Positions 35,755 to 44,029 of a stretch of DNA of 64,000 bases are shown here, one piece after another; position 1 is the stretch's first letter, and each line of letters opens with the position of its first letter. Source of the DNA: Marivita cryptomonadis (lineage in GTDB: Bacteria > Pseudomonadota > Alphaproteobacteria > Rhodobacterales > Rhodobacteraceae); assembly GCF_002115725.1 (NCBI RefSeq), contig NZ_JFKD01000011.1:1-64000 (forward strand), given 5' to 3'. The translations under genes were made by a program, and so were the position numbers. The notes beneath the pieces were generated by a model. The model searched no databases. It was not told the DNA's origin and saw only the letters and a program-made list of their open reading frames with translations.

Positions 35755-36657
35755 ATGCAAAGCTGGGATGACCTGCGAATTTTCCTGTCCGTCGCACGCA
35801 GTGAAACCCTGTCCGGAGCGGGCAGGGCGCTGCGCATGGACCCCGCCACGGTGGGGCGGCGGGTCGCGCGGCTCGAAGAAACGCTTGGGCAGGCGCTCTT
35901 TGTCAAAAGCCCACAGGGCTACACGCTGACCGAAGCGGGCACCCGGTTGATCGACCATGCCGAACGCGCAGAACAGGCGATGCAGGGCGCAAGCTCGGTT
36001 CTGACAGGAGAGGCGGGAACGCTGACCGGGCAGATCCGTATCGGGGCACCGGACGGGTGCGCAAATTTCGTGCTTCCGCGGGTTTTTGCCGATCTGTCCA
36101 AAGCCAATCCAGACCTTGATTTGCAGATCGTGGCCCTGCCGCGTGTCGTGAACCTGTCACGGCGCGAGGCGGATATGGCGATCACTGTCAGCCCACCTAC
36201 CGCATCGCGCTTGTCGTATCAGCGCATCACCGATTACAAACTTCACCTTGCAGCCAGCGAAACCTATCTGTCGACGCGGCCGCCTCTGACCTCTGTTGGC
36301 GATCTGCGGAATCATCGGATCGTGGGTTATATCCCCGACATGATTTTCGACAAGGAACTGGATTACCTGAGTGATCTGGCATTGGAGCGTGTGGCGCTTG
36401 CGTCGAACTCGGCGTCGGTGCAAATCCAACTGCTGCGACAACATGGCGGCATCGGCATCGCGCATGATTTTGCTCTGCCCTTTGCGCCCGGTGTGCGACG
36501 GGTTTTGACCGATGCGCTGTCTTTTACCCGCAGCTTTTACCTTGTGCGCCATGCCGAAGATCGCCGACTTGACCGGATCACGCGGTTCGCCACGGCCCTT
36601 GCGCAAGGCGTGCGCGCGGAGGTGACGCGATTGGAGGCGCTACTTTCAGGCACTTGA
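35755..36657 (+). CDS. LysR-family transcriptional regulator divergent from mmsA
   Basis: This 300-residue regulator has an N-terminal winged helix-turn-helix (DDLRIFLSVARSETLSGAGRALRMDPATVGRRVARLEETLG) and a two-lobe effector-binding domain. It is the compact LysR type seen beside metabolic genes. The start at 35755 follows AAAGG and gives the usual MQSWDDLRIF opening. It is divergent from mmsA across repeat-bearing DNA and is the probable activator of mmsA, with an effector from valine breakdown. Confidence 0.85.
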   Translation: MQSWDDLRIFLSVARSETLSGAGRALRMDPATVGRRVARLEETLGQALFVKSPQGYTLTEAGTRLIDHAERAEQAMQGASSVLTGEAGTLTGQIRIGAPDGCANFVLPRVFADLSKANPDLDLQIVALPRVVNLSRREADMAITVSPPTASRLSYQRITDYKLHLAASETYLSTRPPLTSVGDLRNHRIVGYIPDMIFDKELDYLSDLALERVALASNSASVQIQLLRQHGGIGIAHDFALPFAPGVRRVLTDALSFTRSFYLVRHAEDRRLDRITRFATALAQGVRAEVTRLEALLSGT

Positions 36658-36711
36658 CAGAACACGGGTCTGTGATGACGCTGAGGGGGCACAGGGACCG
36701 GAGGACAGACC

Positions 36712-37146
36712 ATGCAAGTTCATCACATTCTCAAAAGCAAGGCCACCGATGCGGTTGTGACGGTGAAATCCGGCACCAGCATTGCGGACGTTGCTAAGAT
36801 CCTGACCGAAAAGCGCATCGGCACCGTGGTCGTGTCGAATGATGACGAGATCGCGCTTGGCATCCTGTCCGAGCGTGACATCGTGCGGGAACTGGCAAAT
36901 CGCGGCGCGACCTGTCTGTCGGATGCGGCGGAAACCTACATGACCGAAAAGCTGGTGACCTGCAGTCGAAATGACGATGCCGATCACATCCTTGCCCAGA
37001 TGACCGAAGGTCGGTTCCGCCACATGCCCGTGGTCGAAGACGGCAAGCTGGTGGGTCTCATCACCATCGGCGACGTGGTCAAGGCGCGCCTCACGGAACT
37101 GGCGATGGAGCGCAACGCGTTGGAAGGGATGATCATGGGGCACTGA
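36712..37146 (+). CDS. Tandem CBS-domain protein
   Basis: This 144-residue protein consists of two CBS domains and nothing else. The first is about residues 8-65 (VVTVKSGTSIADVAKILTEKRIGTVVV). The second is about 75-132 (TCSRNDDADHILAQMTEGRFRHMPVVEDGKLVGLITIGDVVK). Such proteins bind adenosyl nucleotides and report energy or redox state to partners. GGAGG lies upstream. It is a single gene between lysR and coaD; no partner is evident. Confidence 0.85.
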   Translation: MQVHHILKSKATDAVVTVKSGTSIADVAKILTEKRIGTVVVSNDDEIALGILSERDIVRELANRGATCLSDAAETYMTEKLVTCSRNDDADHILAQMTEGRFRHMPVVEDGKLVGLITIGDVVKARLTELAMERNALEGMIMGH

Positions 37147-37228
37147 CCCTGATCTGGTCATCTGCTTGATCTTCCCGCAGTTTTGATGCGAGACAGGGGC
37201 AAACCTGACGACTTACCGGAGACTGCCC

Positions 37229-37729
37229 ATGCGCATCGGTCTTTATCCCGGGACATTTGACCCGATCACCATGGGCCATATCGACATCATCCGCAGGGCG
37301 TCCGCCTTTTTGGATCGGCTTGTCATCGGTGTTGCCATCAACCGCGACAAGGGGCCGTTGTTCGGCCTAGACGAACGAGTCGCGATGATCGAGGCGGAAT
37401 GTGTGTCCCTATCCGAACAGACCGGGATCGAAATTGTGGTTCATCCGTTCGAAAACCTGTTGATCGACTGCGCCCGCGATGTGGATGCCACGATCATCGT
37501 GCGCGGTCTGCGTGCGGTCGCGGATTTCGAATATGAATTCCAGATGGTCGGCATGAACCGCGCTTTGGACGACAGCGTAGAGACCGTGTTTCTGATGGCC
37601 GAAGCACGGCATCAGGCGATTGCGTCCAAGTTGGTCAAGGAAATCGCACGCTTGGGGGGGGATGTGTCGAAATTCGTCACCGCCCCGGTGCGTCAGGCCT
37701 TGATCGAAAAATTCGACCCCTCAAAATGA
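37229..37729 (+). CDS. coaD: Pantetheine-phosphate adenylyltransferase
   Basis: This 166-residue enzyme makes dephospho-CoA from ATP and 4'-phosphopantetheine. It has the nucleotidyltransferase opening RIGLYPGTFDPITMGHIDII, with the conserved TxGH-type motif as GHID. RGLRAVADFEYEFQM and the end KLVKEIARLGGDVSKFV are standard CoaD. Length is usual. It is convergent with the DUF1127 gene and shares a terminator hairpin with it. Confidence 0.95.
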   Translation: MRIGLYPGTFDPITMGHIDIIRRASAFLDRLVIGVAINRDKGPLFGLDERVAMIEAECVSLSEQTGIEIVVHPFENLLIDCARDVDATIIVRGLRAVADFEYEFQMVGMNRALDDSVETVFLMAEARHQAIASKLVKEIARLGGDVSKFVTAPVRQALIEKFDPSK

Positions 37730-37733
37730 TAAA

Positions 37734-37755
37734 AGCCGCGCATGTTTGCGCGGCT
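37734..37755. terminator. Bidirectional terminator between coaD and the DUF1127 gene
   Basis: AGCCGCGCA and TGCGCGGCT form a perfect 9-bp stem with a TGTT loop, five bases after the coaD stop. On the minus strand the stem is followed by TTTTATCATTTT, so it serves best as the terminator of the convergent DUF1127 gene. Confidence 0.75.
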
Positions 37756-37783
37756 GTATCATGTGCCAACGGGTGATCGTTGA

Positions 37784-37948
37784 TCAACGGCCGTAAACGG
37801 CCTGTGCGGCGATCTTCTCGGCATCGCCGTGGTAGATGTCCAGATCCAGCGCCACATCAAGTGGCATCGACCGGATTTCATGAACAGTGTGGTTATACGC
37901 GGCCCGCTTGTTAAGACGGTCCCGCAGGGAAGACATAAGATGGGCCAT
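37784..37948 (-). CDS. DUF1127-type small protein
   Basis: This 54-residue protein opens MAHLMSSLRDRLNKRAAYNHTVHEI. The arginine-rich helix followed by MPLDVALDLDIYHGDAEKIAAQAVYG matches the alphaproteobacterial DUF1127 pattern. Some members bind RNA or influence phosphate and carbon metabolism; nothing specific can be said here. I chose the start at 37948 with AAAGGA upstream; the frame continues further upstream without a better site. Confidence 0.7.
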   Translation of the reverse strand: MAHLMSSLRDRLNKRAAYNHTVHEIRSMPLDVALDLDIYHGDAEKIAAQAVYGR

Positions 37949-38115
37949 TGTCAGTCCTTTCCTTGCTCTATGGTCCTGAGCCAGCAGTCTGTTTGCGCTA
38001 CCAGCTACAGTATTGAAGATAGTCATGCTGCGCCGCAGCACAACTGACAGACTGGAAAGGCTGCCTTGCGTCCCATGCAAGGGTCGATGTGGTCAGAACC
38101 TGTCGATTTAGCCCG

Positions 38116-38583
38116 TCAATCCAGATGCGCAGTGCGCTCTAACAGATCTTCCAACTCTGCCCGCAAGGCGATCAGTTGCGCCTCATGCGGTGCGGCACAA
38201 TGCGCTTCGGCCTCACGGAAGGCTTCAAGCACCCATTTTTCTCCGCTGCGCACCTGATCCATGAGGTCTTCGTCAATCTCGTCGAAAAAGGCGCGCAAAG
38301 AGACCACCGCTTTGTTGACCGTGCCCATGAGCGACCCGTCGGCGTCGACATGTCCATGCAGAAGATCAGCGATTTTGGACGCATGTGCGGCGTGCATGTC
38401 TCGGAAGGACGTGGCGACGTCCAAAAACTCGGGTTCCGCCTTGTCGACCATGACATCAAACCCGGCTTTGGCGTCGATAATGCGCGTATACAGATCGCGC
38501 AAATAATCATTGGGGGTGGTGGGACCGGTCTCGAACATCGGGTCAAGATGCGGTTTTCCGGGGTTGAGCGCGCTGTCGGTCAT
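38116..38583 (-). CDS. Ferritin-like four-helix protein, DUF2383 type
   Basis: This 155-residue, almost wholly helical protein has LRDLYTRIIDAKAGFDVMVDKAEPEFLDVATSFRDMHAAHA and a second pair of helices (MGTVNKAVVSLRAFFDEIDEDLMDQVRSGEKWVLEAFREA). This resembles DUF2383/PA2169-type four-helix bundles linked to stress. Conserved Glu/His residues could bind metal, but no full di-iron set is obvious. Its leader forms a long hairpin that covers the ribosome site. It is upstream of and opposite to nothing obvious; GAPDH lies beyond on the same strand. Confidence 0.6.
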   Translation of the reverse strand: MTDSALNPGKPHLDPMFETGPTTPNDYLRDLYTRIIDAKAGFDVMVDKAEPEFLDVATSFRDMHAAHASKIADLLHGHVDADGSLMGTVNKAVVSLRAFFDEIDEDLMDQVRSGEKWVLEAFREAEAHCAAPHEAQLIALRAELEDLLERTAHLD

Positions 38584-38585
38584 GT

Positions 38586-38625
38586 CGTCTCCTTTTCTGA
38601 CGGGACTTCATGCCCGTCTGAAAAG
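38586..38625 (-). promoter_or_regulatory. Leader hairpin occluding the ribosome site of the ferritin-like gene
   Basis: On the minus-strand RNA, CCUUUUC-A-GACGGG (5' arm) pairs with CCCGUC-A-GAAAAGG (3' arm): 13 base pairs with one A-A mismatch and an eight-base loop. The last GG of the 3' arm is the start of the AAGGAG ribosome site, six bases before the ATG at 38583. A structure of this kind could make translation depend on temperature or a factor; that is inference. Confidence 0.55.
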
Positions 38626-38707
38626 GTAATTCCGGAAACCAGCACTGGTTCCCGAAGCGGCCGCATCGAAACCTGCGGCAGGCAGATTTCTGCCGGATCG
38701 AAGGTCA

Positions 38708-38729
38708 GCGCGCCCCCTATCTGGCGCGC
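38708..38729 (-). terminator. Possible terminator hairpin after gap
   Basis: GCGCGCC (38708-38714) pairs with GGCGCGC (38723-38729) around an eight-base loop, 11 bases after the gap stop on the minus strand. There is no U-run, so this is only a weak terminator candidate. Confidence 0.35.
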
Positions 38730-38739
38730 CAATATTTGC

Positions 38740-39741
38740 TTAGATGAGCTTGCCCATCGCCACGGCGGTGTCAGCCATGCGGTTCGAGAAGCCCCATTCA
38801 TTGTCGTACCAGCTCAGGATGCGAACCATATTGCCATCCATCACCTTGGTCTGGTCGGTGTGAAAGATTGACGAATGCGGGTCGTGGTTGAAGTCCGACG
38901 ACACCAGCGGCTTGTCCGTATAGCCCAGAACACCCTTGAGCGGTCCATTGGCGGCTGCGCGGATTGCGTCGTTGATTTCTTCGACGGTGGTATCGCGCGA
39001 GGCGGTAAAGGTCAGGTCAACGACCGAAACGTTCGGCGTCGGCACGCGGATCGCAACGCCATCCAGCTTGCCGTTGAGTTCCGGCAGCACCAGACCCACG
39101 GCCTTGGCCGCCCCGGTAGAAGTAGGGATCATGCTAAGTGCCGCGGCGCGGGCGCGGTAGAGATCCTTGTGCATCGTGTCGAGCGTCGGCTGGTCGCCGG
39201 TATAGGAGTGGATGGTCGTCATGAAACCACGTTCGATGCCGATGGCGTTGTTCAACACATAGGCGACCGGAGACAGGCAGTTCGTGGTGCAGGACGCGTT
39301 CGACACAACGATATCGTCCGCGGTCAGGCTGTCATGGTTGACGCCGTAGACGATGGTCTTGTCCGCGTCCTTGCCCGGTGCCGAGATCAGAACCCGGCTG
39401 GACCCGTTGTCGAGATGTGCCTGACAGGCCTCTTTGCTGGTGAAGATGCCGGTGCATTCCAGAACCACGTCCACATCCGACCAAGGCAATTCAGCGGGAT
39501 TGCGGATCGCCGTGACCTTGATTGGGCCGCGGCCCACGTCAATGAAATCTTCGCCGGTCGTCACTTCGACCGGAAAGCGGCCATGCACGCTGTCATATTG
39601 CAGCAGGTGCGCGTTGGTTTCCACCGGACCCAGATCGTTGATCGCGATGACCTCGATATCGGTGCGGCCGGATTCGATGATCGCGCGCAGGATATTGCGG
39701 CCGATGCGGCCAAATCCGTTGATGGCGACTTTGGTGCTCAT
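38740..39741 (-). CDS. gap: Type I glyceraldehyde-3-phosphate dehydrogenase, NAD-type
   Basis: This 333-residue GAPDH has the NAD fold opening [13 protein letters not shown], catalytic cysteine C151 in [12 protein letters not shown] and the ending [15 protein letters not shown]. The cofactor-selecting aspartate is present (AINDL, D36), as in NAD-specific glycolytic enzymes. It is single-gene on the minus strand with a promoter overlapped by a LacI-type operator sequence. It differs from the second GAPDH at 43025-44029 at exactly that cofactor position. Confidence 0.94.
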   Translation of the reverse strand: MSTKVAINGFGRIGRNILRAIIESGRTDIEVIAINDLGPVETNAHLLQYDSVHGRFPVEVTTGEDFIDVGRGPIKVTAIRNPAELPWSDVDVVLECTGIFTSKEACQAHLDNGSSRVLISAPGKDADKTIVYGVNHDSLTADDIVVSNASCTTNCLSPVAYVLNNAIGIERGFMTTIHSYTGDQPTLDTMHKDLYRARAAALSMIPTSTGAAKAVGLVLPELNGKLDGVAIRVPTPNVSVVDLTFTASRDTTVEEINDAIRAAANGPLKGVLGYTDKPLVSSDFNHDPHSSIFHTDQTKVMDGNMVRILSWYDNEWGFSNRMADTAVAMGKLI

Positions 39742-39784
39742 TGGGATGCCCTCACTGGTTCGGACAGAAAGCTCTGCCGGGTTC

Positions 39785-39822
39785 CGTTACCGCTAACAAA
39801 CAGAACTCAACGAAGCTGTCAA
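39785..39822 (-). promoter_or_regulatory. gap promoter with overlapping LacI-type operator
   Basis: On the minus strand TTGACA (39817-39822) and TTGTTA (39794-39799) are separated by exactly 17 bases. TGTTAGCGGTAACG (39785-39798) is a near-perfect palindrome covering the -10. It fits, with one mismatch, the TGnTAnCGnTAnCA motif I recall for CceR, the LacI-type central-carbon regulator of Rhodobacter sphaeroides. Confidence 0.6.
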
Positions 39823-39842
39823 GCAACCGTGCGGCCGTCAGG

Positions 39843-39986
39843 TCACCGCCAAAAGGCCATCCACTCAAGAAGGTCGATCCATTTCGTGGCAAGAAACATG
39901 AACCCGTTGCCGCCTGTCAGGAAGGCGTCAATCGCCAGCCCACCCAGAACCGCCAAGCCCAAACCGATGGCGAGTGTATTGGTCAT
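39843..39986 (-). CDS. Small single-span membrane protein
   Basis: This 47-residue protein starts MTNTLAIGLGLAVLGGLAID and has one hydrophobic segment of about 17 residues, then AFLTGGNGFMFLATKWIDLLEW. The whole resembles short glycine-rich membrane proteins often seen in Rhodobacterales. Its function is unknown. I chose the start at 39986; an upstream ATG exists in the same frame at 40031, but the extension is implausible. It lies between gap and the LuxR-type gene on the same strand. Confidence 0.5.
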   Translation of the reverse strand: MTNTLAIGLGLAVLGGLAIDAFLTGGNGFMFLATKWIDLLEWMAFWR

Positions 39987-40040
39987 GTCGCCTGTGCCCC
40001 TCTGCTCGTGCGCGCAAGATGCCAGAGCCACACGCGCTTG

Positions 40041-40559
40041 TCACGCAGGCAGCGTTTCAGCGGATTGCGGCAGCGCCATGAGGTCTTCGATGAAGAGACT
40101 GACAAAAGCACCACGCCCGGTGACGCCTGCTTTTCGGTAGATGCCGTTCAGATGCGCCTTGACGGTGCCTTCGGCGGTGCCGCGCAGCTCGGCGATCTCG
40201 GCGATGCCAAAGCCCTTAAGGGTAAAATGCGCGACATCGCGTTCTGACGGGGTCAGCGCCCATGTGTCGAACCGGGCCTCGACGATGTCATGAAACGCAC
40301 CTGCCGCCAGCCCAAGCTGCTCTTCAAGATGCGCCTTGCGGCGGAGCAGGGCGAACAGATAGCGGCTCTCGAAAACCACACCGGCGATCAGCGCCAGCAC
40401 CGCCAACAGTTCGATGACAAAATGGCTTGATAGAAAAGCCGCGATTCCCATGTCGAACCCGTCCACCGCCACGTCCCAAAGGAAGAACGCCGCGCAGAGG
40501 GTTTGCGCGACGATCAGGACCAGCAGCGACACGGGTCTGGTGGAAGTGTTCAAAGTCAC
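40041..40559 (-). CDS. Membrane-anchored LuxR-type HTH regulator
   Basis: This 172-residue protein has two N-terminal membrane spans (about residues 10-28, VSLLVLIVAQTLCAAFFLW, and 46-66, FVIELLAVLALIAGVVFE) and a short linker helix. The C-terminal LuxR/GerE domain is LTPSERDVAHFTLKGFGIAEIAELRGTAEGTVKAHLNGIYRKAG. No receiver or autoinducer domain is present, so signal input would be through the membrane part. Its start overlaps the cytochrome b stop by four bases, tying it to a redox gene. Confidence 0.8.
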   Translation of the reverse strand: MTLNTSTRPVSLLVLIVAQTLCAAFFLWDVAVDGFDMGIAAFLSSHFVIELLAVLALIAGVVFESRYLFALLRRKAHLEEQLGLAAGAFHDIVEARFDTWALTPSERDVAHFTLKGFGIAEIAELRGTAEGTVKAHLNGIYRKAGVTGRGAFVSLFIEDLMALPQSAETLPA

Positions 40560-41095
40560 GGGTCCGTCCTGGCTCCGTCCGGCACGGTCTTGATACCGGT
40601 GATCATGGCGCGGGGCAGGTTCACACCTGTCCGACGGCTTTCCCAGATCACGGCGGCGATGTGCAGCACGATGGAAATTTCAGCCCAGGTTACCAAGGCC
40701 TCGTGCACCTCTTCAACCCAGTCAATGCCCCAAAAGGCATCTGTGGTCATCATATAGCCGGTCACGCCGATCAACAGCACCGCGCCCAACAGGTTGAAGA
40801 TCATCAGAGCGCCCAGTGGCGTGTGGCCCAGATGCAGGCGTGTTCGGCCCGTGGCCATGTCCGATACCTGTGCAGTGACTTTGGACACGGTCGGCCAGAA
40901 CGAGGTAAACCGAGCATATCGGGGGCCGATAACGCCCCAGACCAGCCGCACAGCGATCAGTGTGACCAAAGCATAGCCCAGCCATTCATGCAGCTTGCTT
41001 TCGTCATCGGTGAACAAGGCGTTGGCGGCAAAGCCCGCCACAAGCGCCCAGTGGAAAACCCGGACAAACGGGTCCCAGACTTTGTAGGATGTCAT
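40556..41095 (-). CDS. Cytochrome b561/Ni-hydrogenase-type membrane cytochrome
   Basis: This 179-residue protein has four membrane spans and histidines placed as in the cytochrome b of hydrogenases and b561: VFHWALVAG, LHEWLGYALV, LGHTPLGALMIF and VLHIAAVIWES. It would carry two hemes and pass electrons between quinone and a periplasmic partner. The neighbouring PepSY-type periplasmic protein and the membrane LuxR regulator make a three-gene set. It overlaps the regulator gene (ATGA). Confidence 0.85.
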   Translation of the reverse strand: MTSYKVWDPFVRVFHWALVAGFAANALFTDDESKLHEWLGYALVTLIAVRLVWGVIGPRYARFTSFWPTVSKVTAQVSDMATGRTRLHLGHTPLGALMIFNLLGAVLLIGVTGYMMTTDAFWGIDWVEEVHEALVTWAEISIVLHIAAVIWESRRTGVNLPRAMITGIKTVPDGARTDP

Positions 41096-41146
41096 GTCAC
41101 GCTCCGGAATTGGCGGTCCGCGCAGGGTGGCGCGGACCTGCTGGGA

Positions 41147-41398
41147 TCAATCGTCGATCTTGGTGCGGACGACATTCAGAGCGGCGTCGAGATAAAGCTC
41201 GAGACGCTGACCGTCTTTAAGGACGTAGACTTCGATCATGCCATCTTCCGCGTCGATCTTGCGGACTTCGTAGCCTTCGGCAGTCAGCTTGTTCGTGATT
41301 TCAGTTTTGCGTTCTGCGGTCAGGGCCGAATAGTCGCTGGATGCGAAGGCCGAAACCGGCATGGAGAGGGCAAGGGCGAGGGCGAGAATGCGGGTCAT
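41147..41398 (-). CDS. Periplasmic PepSY-like small protein
   Basis: This 83-residue protein has a signal peptide (MTRILALALALSMPVSAFAS) and a single compact domain. ERKTEITNKLTAEGYEVRKIDAEDGMIEVYVLKDGQRLELYLDAALN resembles PepSY domains, which in this context often accompany membrane cytochromes. It is 51 bases upstream of the cytochrome gene on the same strand. AGGAGAC precedes the start. Its role may be in redox partner binding; not proven. Confidence 0.75.
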   Translation of the reverse strand: MTRILALALALSMPVSAFASSDYSALTAERKTEITNKLTAEGYEVRKIDAEDGMIEVYVLKDGQRLELYLDAALNVVRTKIDD

Positions 41399-41549
41399 GG
41401 GATGTCTCCTTGAGGATCATGCGGGCTGCGACATGCAGCGCCGATGACGATCAGATCGCATCCCGCCGGCGGTTTGGACATTGGACCGGGGTCAGGTCAG
41501 GCCCACCTGCAACTCAGGTTTAGAGCCAGATACCGCCGATACCGGATAT

Positions 41550-42809
41550 CTATGTTTCTGCCTCGCGGTCGATTTCCCCTTGTTCCACAGCCCATGCCCC
41601 CGCGGCTTCGACGGTAACCGGAGAGGCTGTGGGCAAGACACCGAGATAACTGTCGGTTTCGCTAACCGGTGCGGCAGGGCGCTGGGTCATCCGGTAGGTT
41701 GAATACATCGCGATTCCGACAAAGGTGACACCCAGCACCAGCCAGAAGGCCTGTGGTCCGAAGTATTCCATCGCAGCCCCCGCTGCCAAAGGCCCAAGGA
41801 TCGCACCAATGCCGAAGGTCAGAACAAGCCCACCTGACGCCGCCGGCATGTCCTCGGCATCCAGCGCATCATTGGTATAGGCGAGGATCAGCGCGTAAAG
41901 CGGTGTTGTCACGCCGCCGGTCAGAAACGCGGCGCCCATCAGCAGAACGACGTTTGCGCCATCGATCAGACCCAACACGCAAAACGCAGCCCCCAGAACG
42001 GAGCAGCCGAGAATGACCTTGCGACGGTCGATCCGGTCCGACAGCCAGCCGATGGGGAATTGAAGCAGCAACGCACCGCCGAACAGCATCGCGATGAACA
42101 GCGAGATCTCGTTGGCGCTCATTCCGACTTGCGTGCCGTACACCGCGCCCATGCCGGATTGCGTGGCGTAGATCGTGCCCAGCAAAAATATCCCAACAGT
42201 GCCAAGGGGTGATCCTTTGAACAAATCCCGAAGCGGCATCGGTCGGGTGACATCGGCTGCGGGTGTCGGGGTCACTGACAAAAGGATCGGCCCGAACGAG
42301 ATCGACACGAGGATCGACGCACCGATGAAGAGTCCGGCGGTCGCTGCCTCGCCAAAGGTCAAAAGACCCTGCGCCCCGATGATGCCAAGCGTCTGGGCAA
42401 TCATGTATGCGGATAAAACTTTGCCGCGGGTTTCGTTTGTGGCTGACGCGTTCAGCCAGCTTTCGGCGGTGACATAGATGCCGGACATGCAGAACCCGAC
42501 AAGAATGCGCAGCACAGTCCACAGGATCGGATCTGTCAGCAATGGAAATGCGATCAACCCGGCAGACATGAAACTGCCAAGCGCCGCGAACACGCGTACA
42601 TGGCCGACGCGTTTGATCATTCCGGGCGTCAACCGTGCGCCTGACAGAAACCCAAGGAAATAGCCGGAGGCCACGATCGCCAGTTCAGTGGCGGAAAACC
42701 CTTCGATCGCGCCGCGCAAACCGATCAGGGTGAAGTGCATGCCGTTGCCCAGCATGATGAACACGATGCCGATCAAGAGCGCCCAGATGCCCGAAAAAAT
42801 CTGCGTCAT
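41550..42809 (-). CDS. MFS transporter, YcaD-like
   Basis: This 419-residue permease has twelve predicted spans. It opens IFSGIWALLIGIVFIMLGNGMHFTLIGLRG. It has an A-loop GFLSGARLTPGMIKRVGHVRVF and a second LQFPIGWLSDRIDRRKVILG, the classical MFS GX3DRxGRR-type motif. Members near YcaD export unknown small molecules. The C-terminal tail is hydrophilic and acidic. It is monocistronic, and the substrate is unknown. Confidence 0.85.
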   Translation of the reverse strand: MTQIFSGIWALLIGIVFIMLGNGMHFTLIGLRGAIEGFSATELAIVASGYFLGFLSGARLTPGMIKRVGHVRVFAALGSFMSAGLIAFPLLTDPILWTVLRILVGFCMSGIYVTAESWLNASATNETRGKVLSAYMIAQTLGIIGAQGLLTFGEAATAGLFIGASILVSISFGPILLSVTPTPAADVTRPMPLRDLFKGSPLGTVGIFLLGTIYATQSGMGAVYGTQVGMSANEISLFIAMLFGGALLLQFPIGWLSDRIDRRKVILGCSVLGAAFCVLGLIDGANVVLLMGAAFLTGGVTTPLYALILAYTNDALDAEDMPAASGGLVLTFGIGAILGPLAAGAAMEYFGPQAFWLVLGVTFVGIAMYSTYRMTQRPAAPVSETDSYLGVLPTASPVTVEAAGAWAVEQGEIDREAET

Positions 42810-42937
42810 CCTTTGACCTCCAATCGACTGTCCGGTTTCGTCACTCTTATGAGCCTAACAGGCCGGGGCCGACGTGAAAAACCGAAGGGTCGCAAGACTG
42901 GGGCCGCGCGGGCTGTATCGCCCCGATATAAATCAAA

Positions 42938-42970
42938 CCGCCCCTGTCGCGGCATTCGCAACGGGGGCGG
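42938..42970 (-). terminator. Candidate terminator after the second GAPDH gene
   Basis: CCGCCCC (42938-42944) pairs with GGGGCGG (42964-42970) across a 19-base loop. On the minus strand the stem is followed by TTTGATTTATAT. It lies 55 bases after the stop of the gap paralog. Confidence 0.5.
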
Positions 42971-43024
42971 ATGAAATTTTGATCGGTTTAGGTCTAAGGT
43001 TCGGAAGGCGTGGCTTCTTAGGGA

Positions 43025-44029
43025 TCAGTGCAGCAGACGCCCCATCGCGCCCGCCACGTCGGCCATACGTGCCGAGAAACCCCATTCGTTGTCATACCAA
43101 GCCAGCACGCGGACCATACGCTTGCCCACAACCTTGGTCTGGTCGGGTGCAAAGATCGACGATTGCGTGGTGTGGTTGAAGTCGATGGAGACCTTGGGTT
43201 CGGGGTCATAGCCCAAAACCGTGCCCATATGAGTGGCAGCCGCTTCGCGGACCACTTCGTTCACATCCGCAACGGTGACGTCCTTGCCCGCATAGAAGGT
43301 AAGGTCCACAGCCGACACGTTCGGCGTTGGCACACGCACGGCAGAGCCATCGAGCTTGCCCTTGAGGTTCGGCAGCACTTCACCCAGCGCCTTGGCGGCG
43401 CCTGTGGAGGTCGGGATCATCGCCATGGCAGCGGCCCGCGCCCGGTAGAGATCGTCGTGGCGACGGTCGAGTGTCGGCTGGTCGCCAGTGTAGGAATGGA
43501 TCGTGGTCATGATGCCCGATTCAATTCCCAGCGCCTCGTCCAGCACTTTGGCCAAAGGTGCAAGGCAGTTGGTGGTGCAGGACCCGTTCGAGATCATCGT
43601 GTCGCCTTCGACCAGCGACCGGTGGTTCACGCCGTAAACGATGGTCTTTTGCACATTCTTTGCGGGAGCGGAGATCAAAACCGATTTCGCGCCACGCTCC
43701 ATGTGGATGCCAGCCTTGTCGCCGTCGTTGAAGTTGCCGGTGCATTCCAGAACCACATCGCAGCCTGACCAGTCCAACTCTTTAGGATTGTAGGTCGAGA
43801 ACATTTCCATCGGACCACGGCCCAGATCCATTGTGTTGCCCTTGATCTTGACCTCGCCTCCAAAACGCCCGTGCACACTGTCATAGCGCAGCAGGTGTGC
43901 GTTGGTTTCGATCGGGCCTGTGGCGTTGATCTTGACCACCTGCACATCATTGCGCGAACTTTCGGCGATATGGGCGAGGGTGCAGCGGCCGATACGACCG
44001 AAACCGTTGATTCCAAGTGTGACGGTCAT
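43025..44029 (-). CDS. Second type I glyceraldehyde-3-phosphate dehydrogenase, GapB-like cofactor site
   Basis: This 334-residue GAPDH has [11 protein letters not shown], catalytic SNGSCTTNCLAP and the ending [15 protein letters not shown]. The NAD-selecting aspartate is replaced by alanine (KINATGP, A36), a change also found in NADP-preferring gluconeogenic GapB of Bacillus, so it may run in the anabolic direction. I chose 44029 because AGGAG is nine bases upstream; an ATG at 44035 is too close to it. Three CGCTAACA-type half sites lie in its upstream region. Confidence 0.88.
   Translation of the reverse strand: MTVTLGINGFGRIGRCTLAHIAESSRNDVQVVKINATGPIETNAHLLRYDSVHGRFGGEVKIKGNTMDLGRGPMEMFSTYNPKELDWSGCDVVLECTGNFNDGDKAGIHMERGAKSVLISAPAKNVQKTIVYGVNHRSLVEGDTMISNGSCTTNCLAPLAKVLDEALGIESGIMTTIHSYTGDQPTLDRRHDDLYRARAAAMAMIPTSTGAAKALGEVLPNLKGKLDGSAVRVPTPNVSAVDLTFYAGKDVTVADVNEVVREAAATHMGTVLGYDPEPKVSIDFNHTTQSSIFAPDQTKVVGKRMVRVLAWYDNEWGFSARMADVAGAMGRLLH

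Noticed and set aside
34122..35771. 549-codon plus-strand frame opposite mmsA
   Set aside because: mmsA has the catalytic cysteine motif, promoter and terminator. The opposite frame starts inside the terminator.
38875..40140. 421-codon plus-strand frame across gap
   Set aside because: It is a shadow of the GAPDH gene, which has full motifs, and crosses its promoter into a second gene region.
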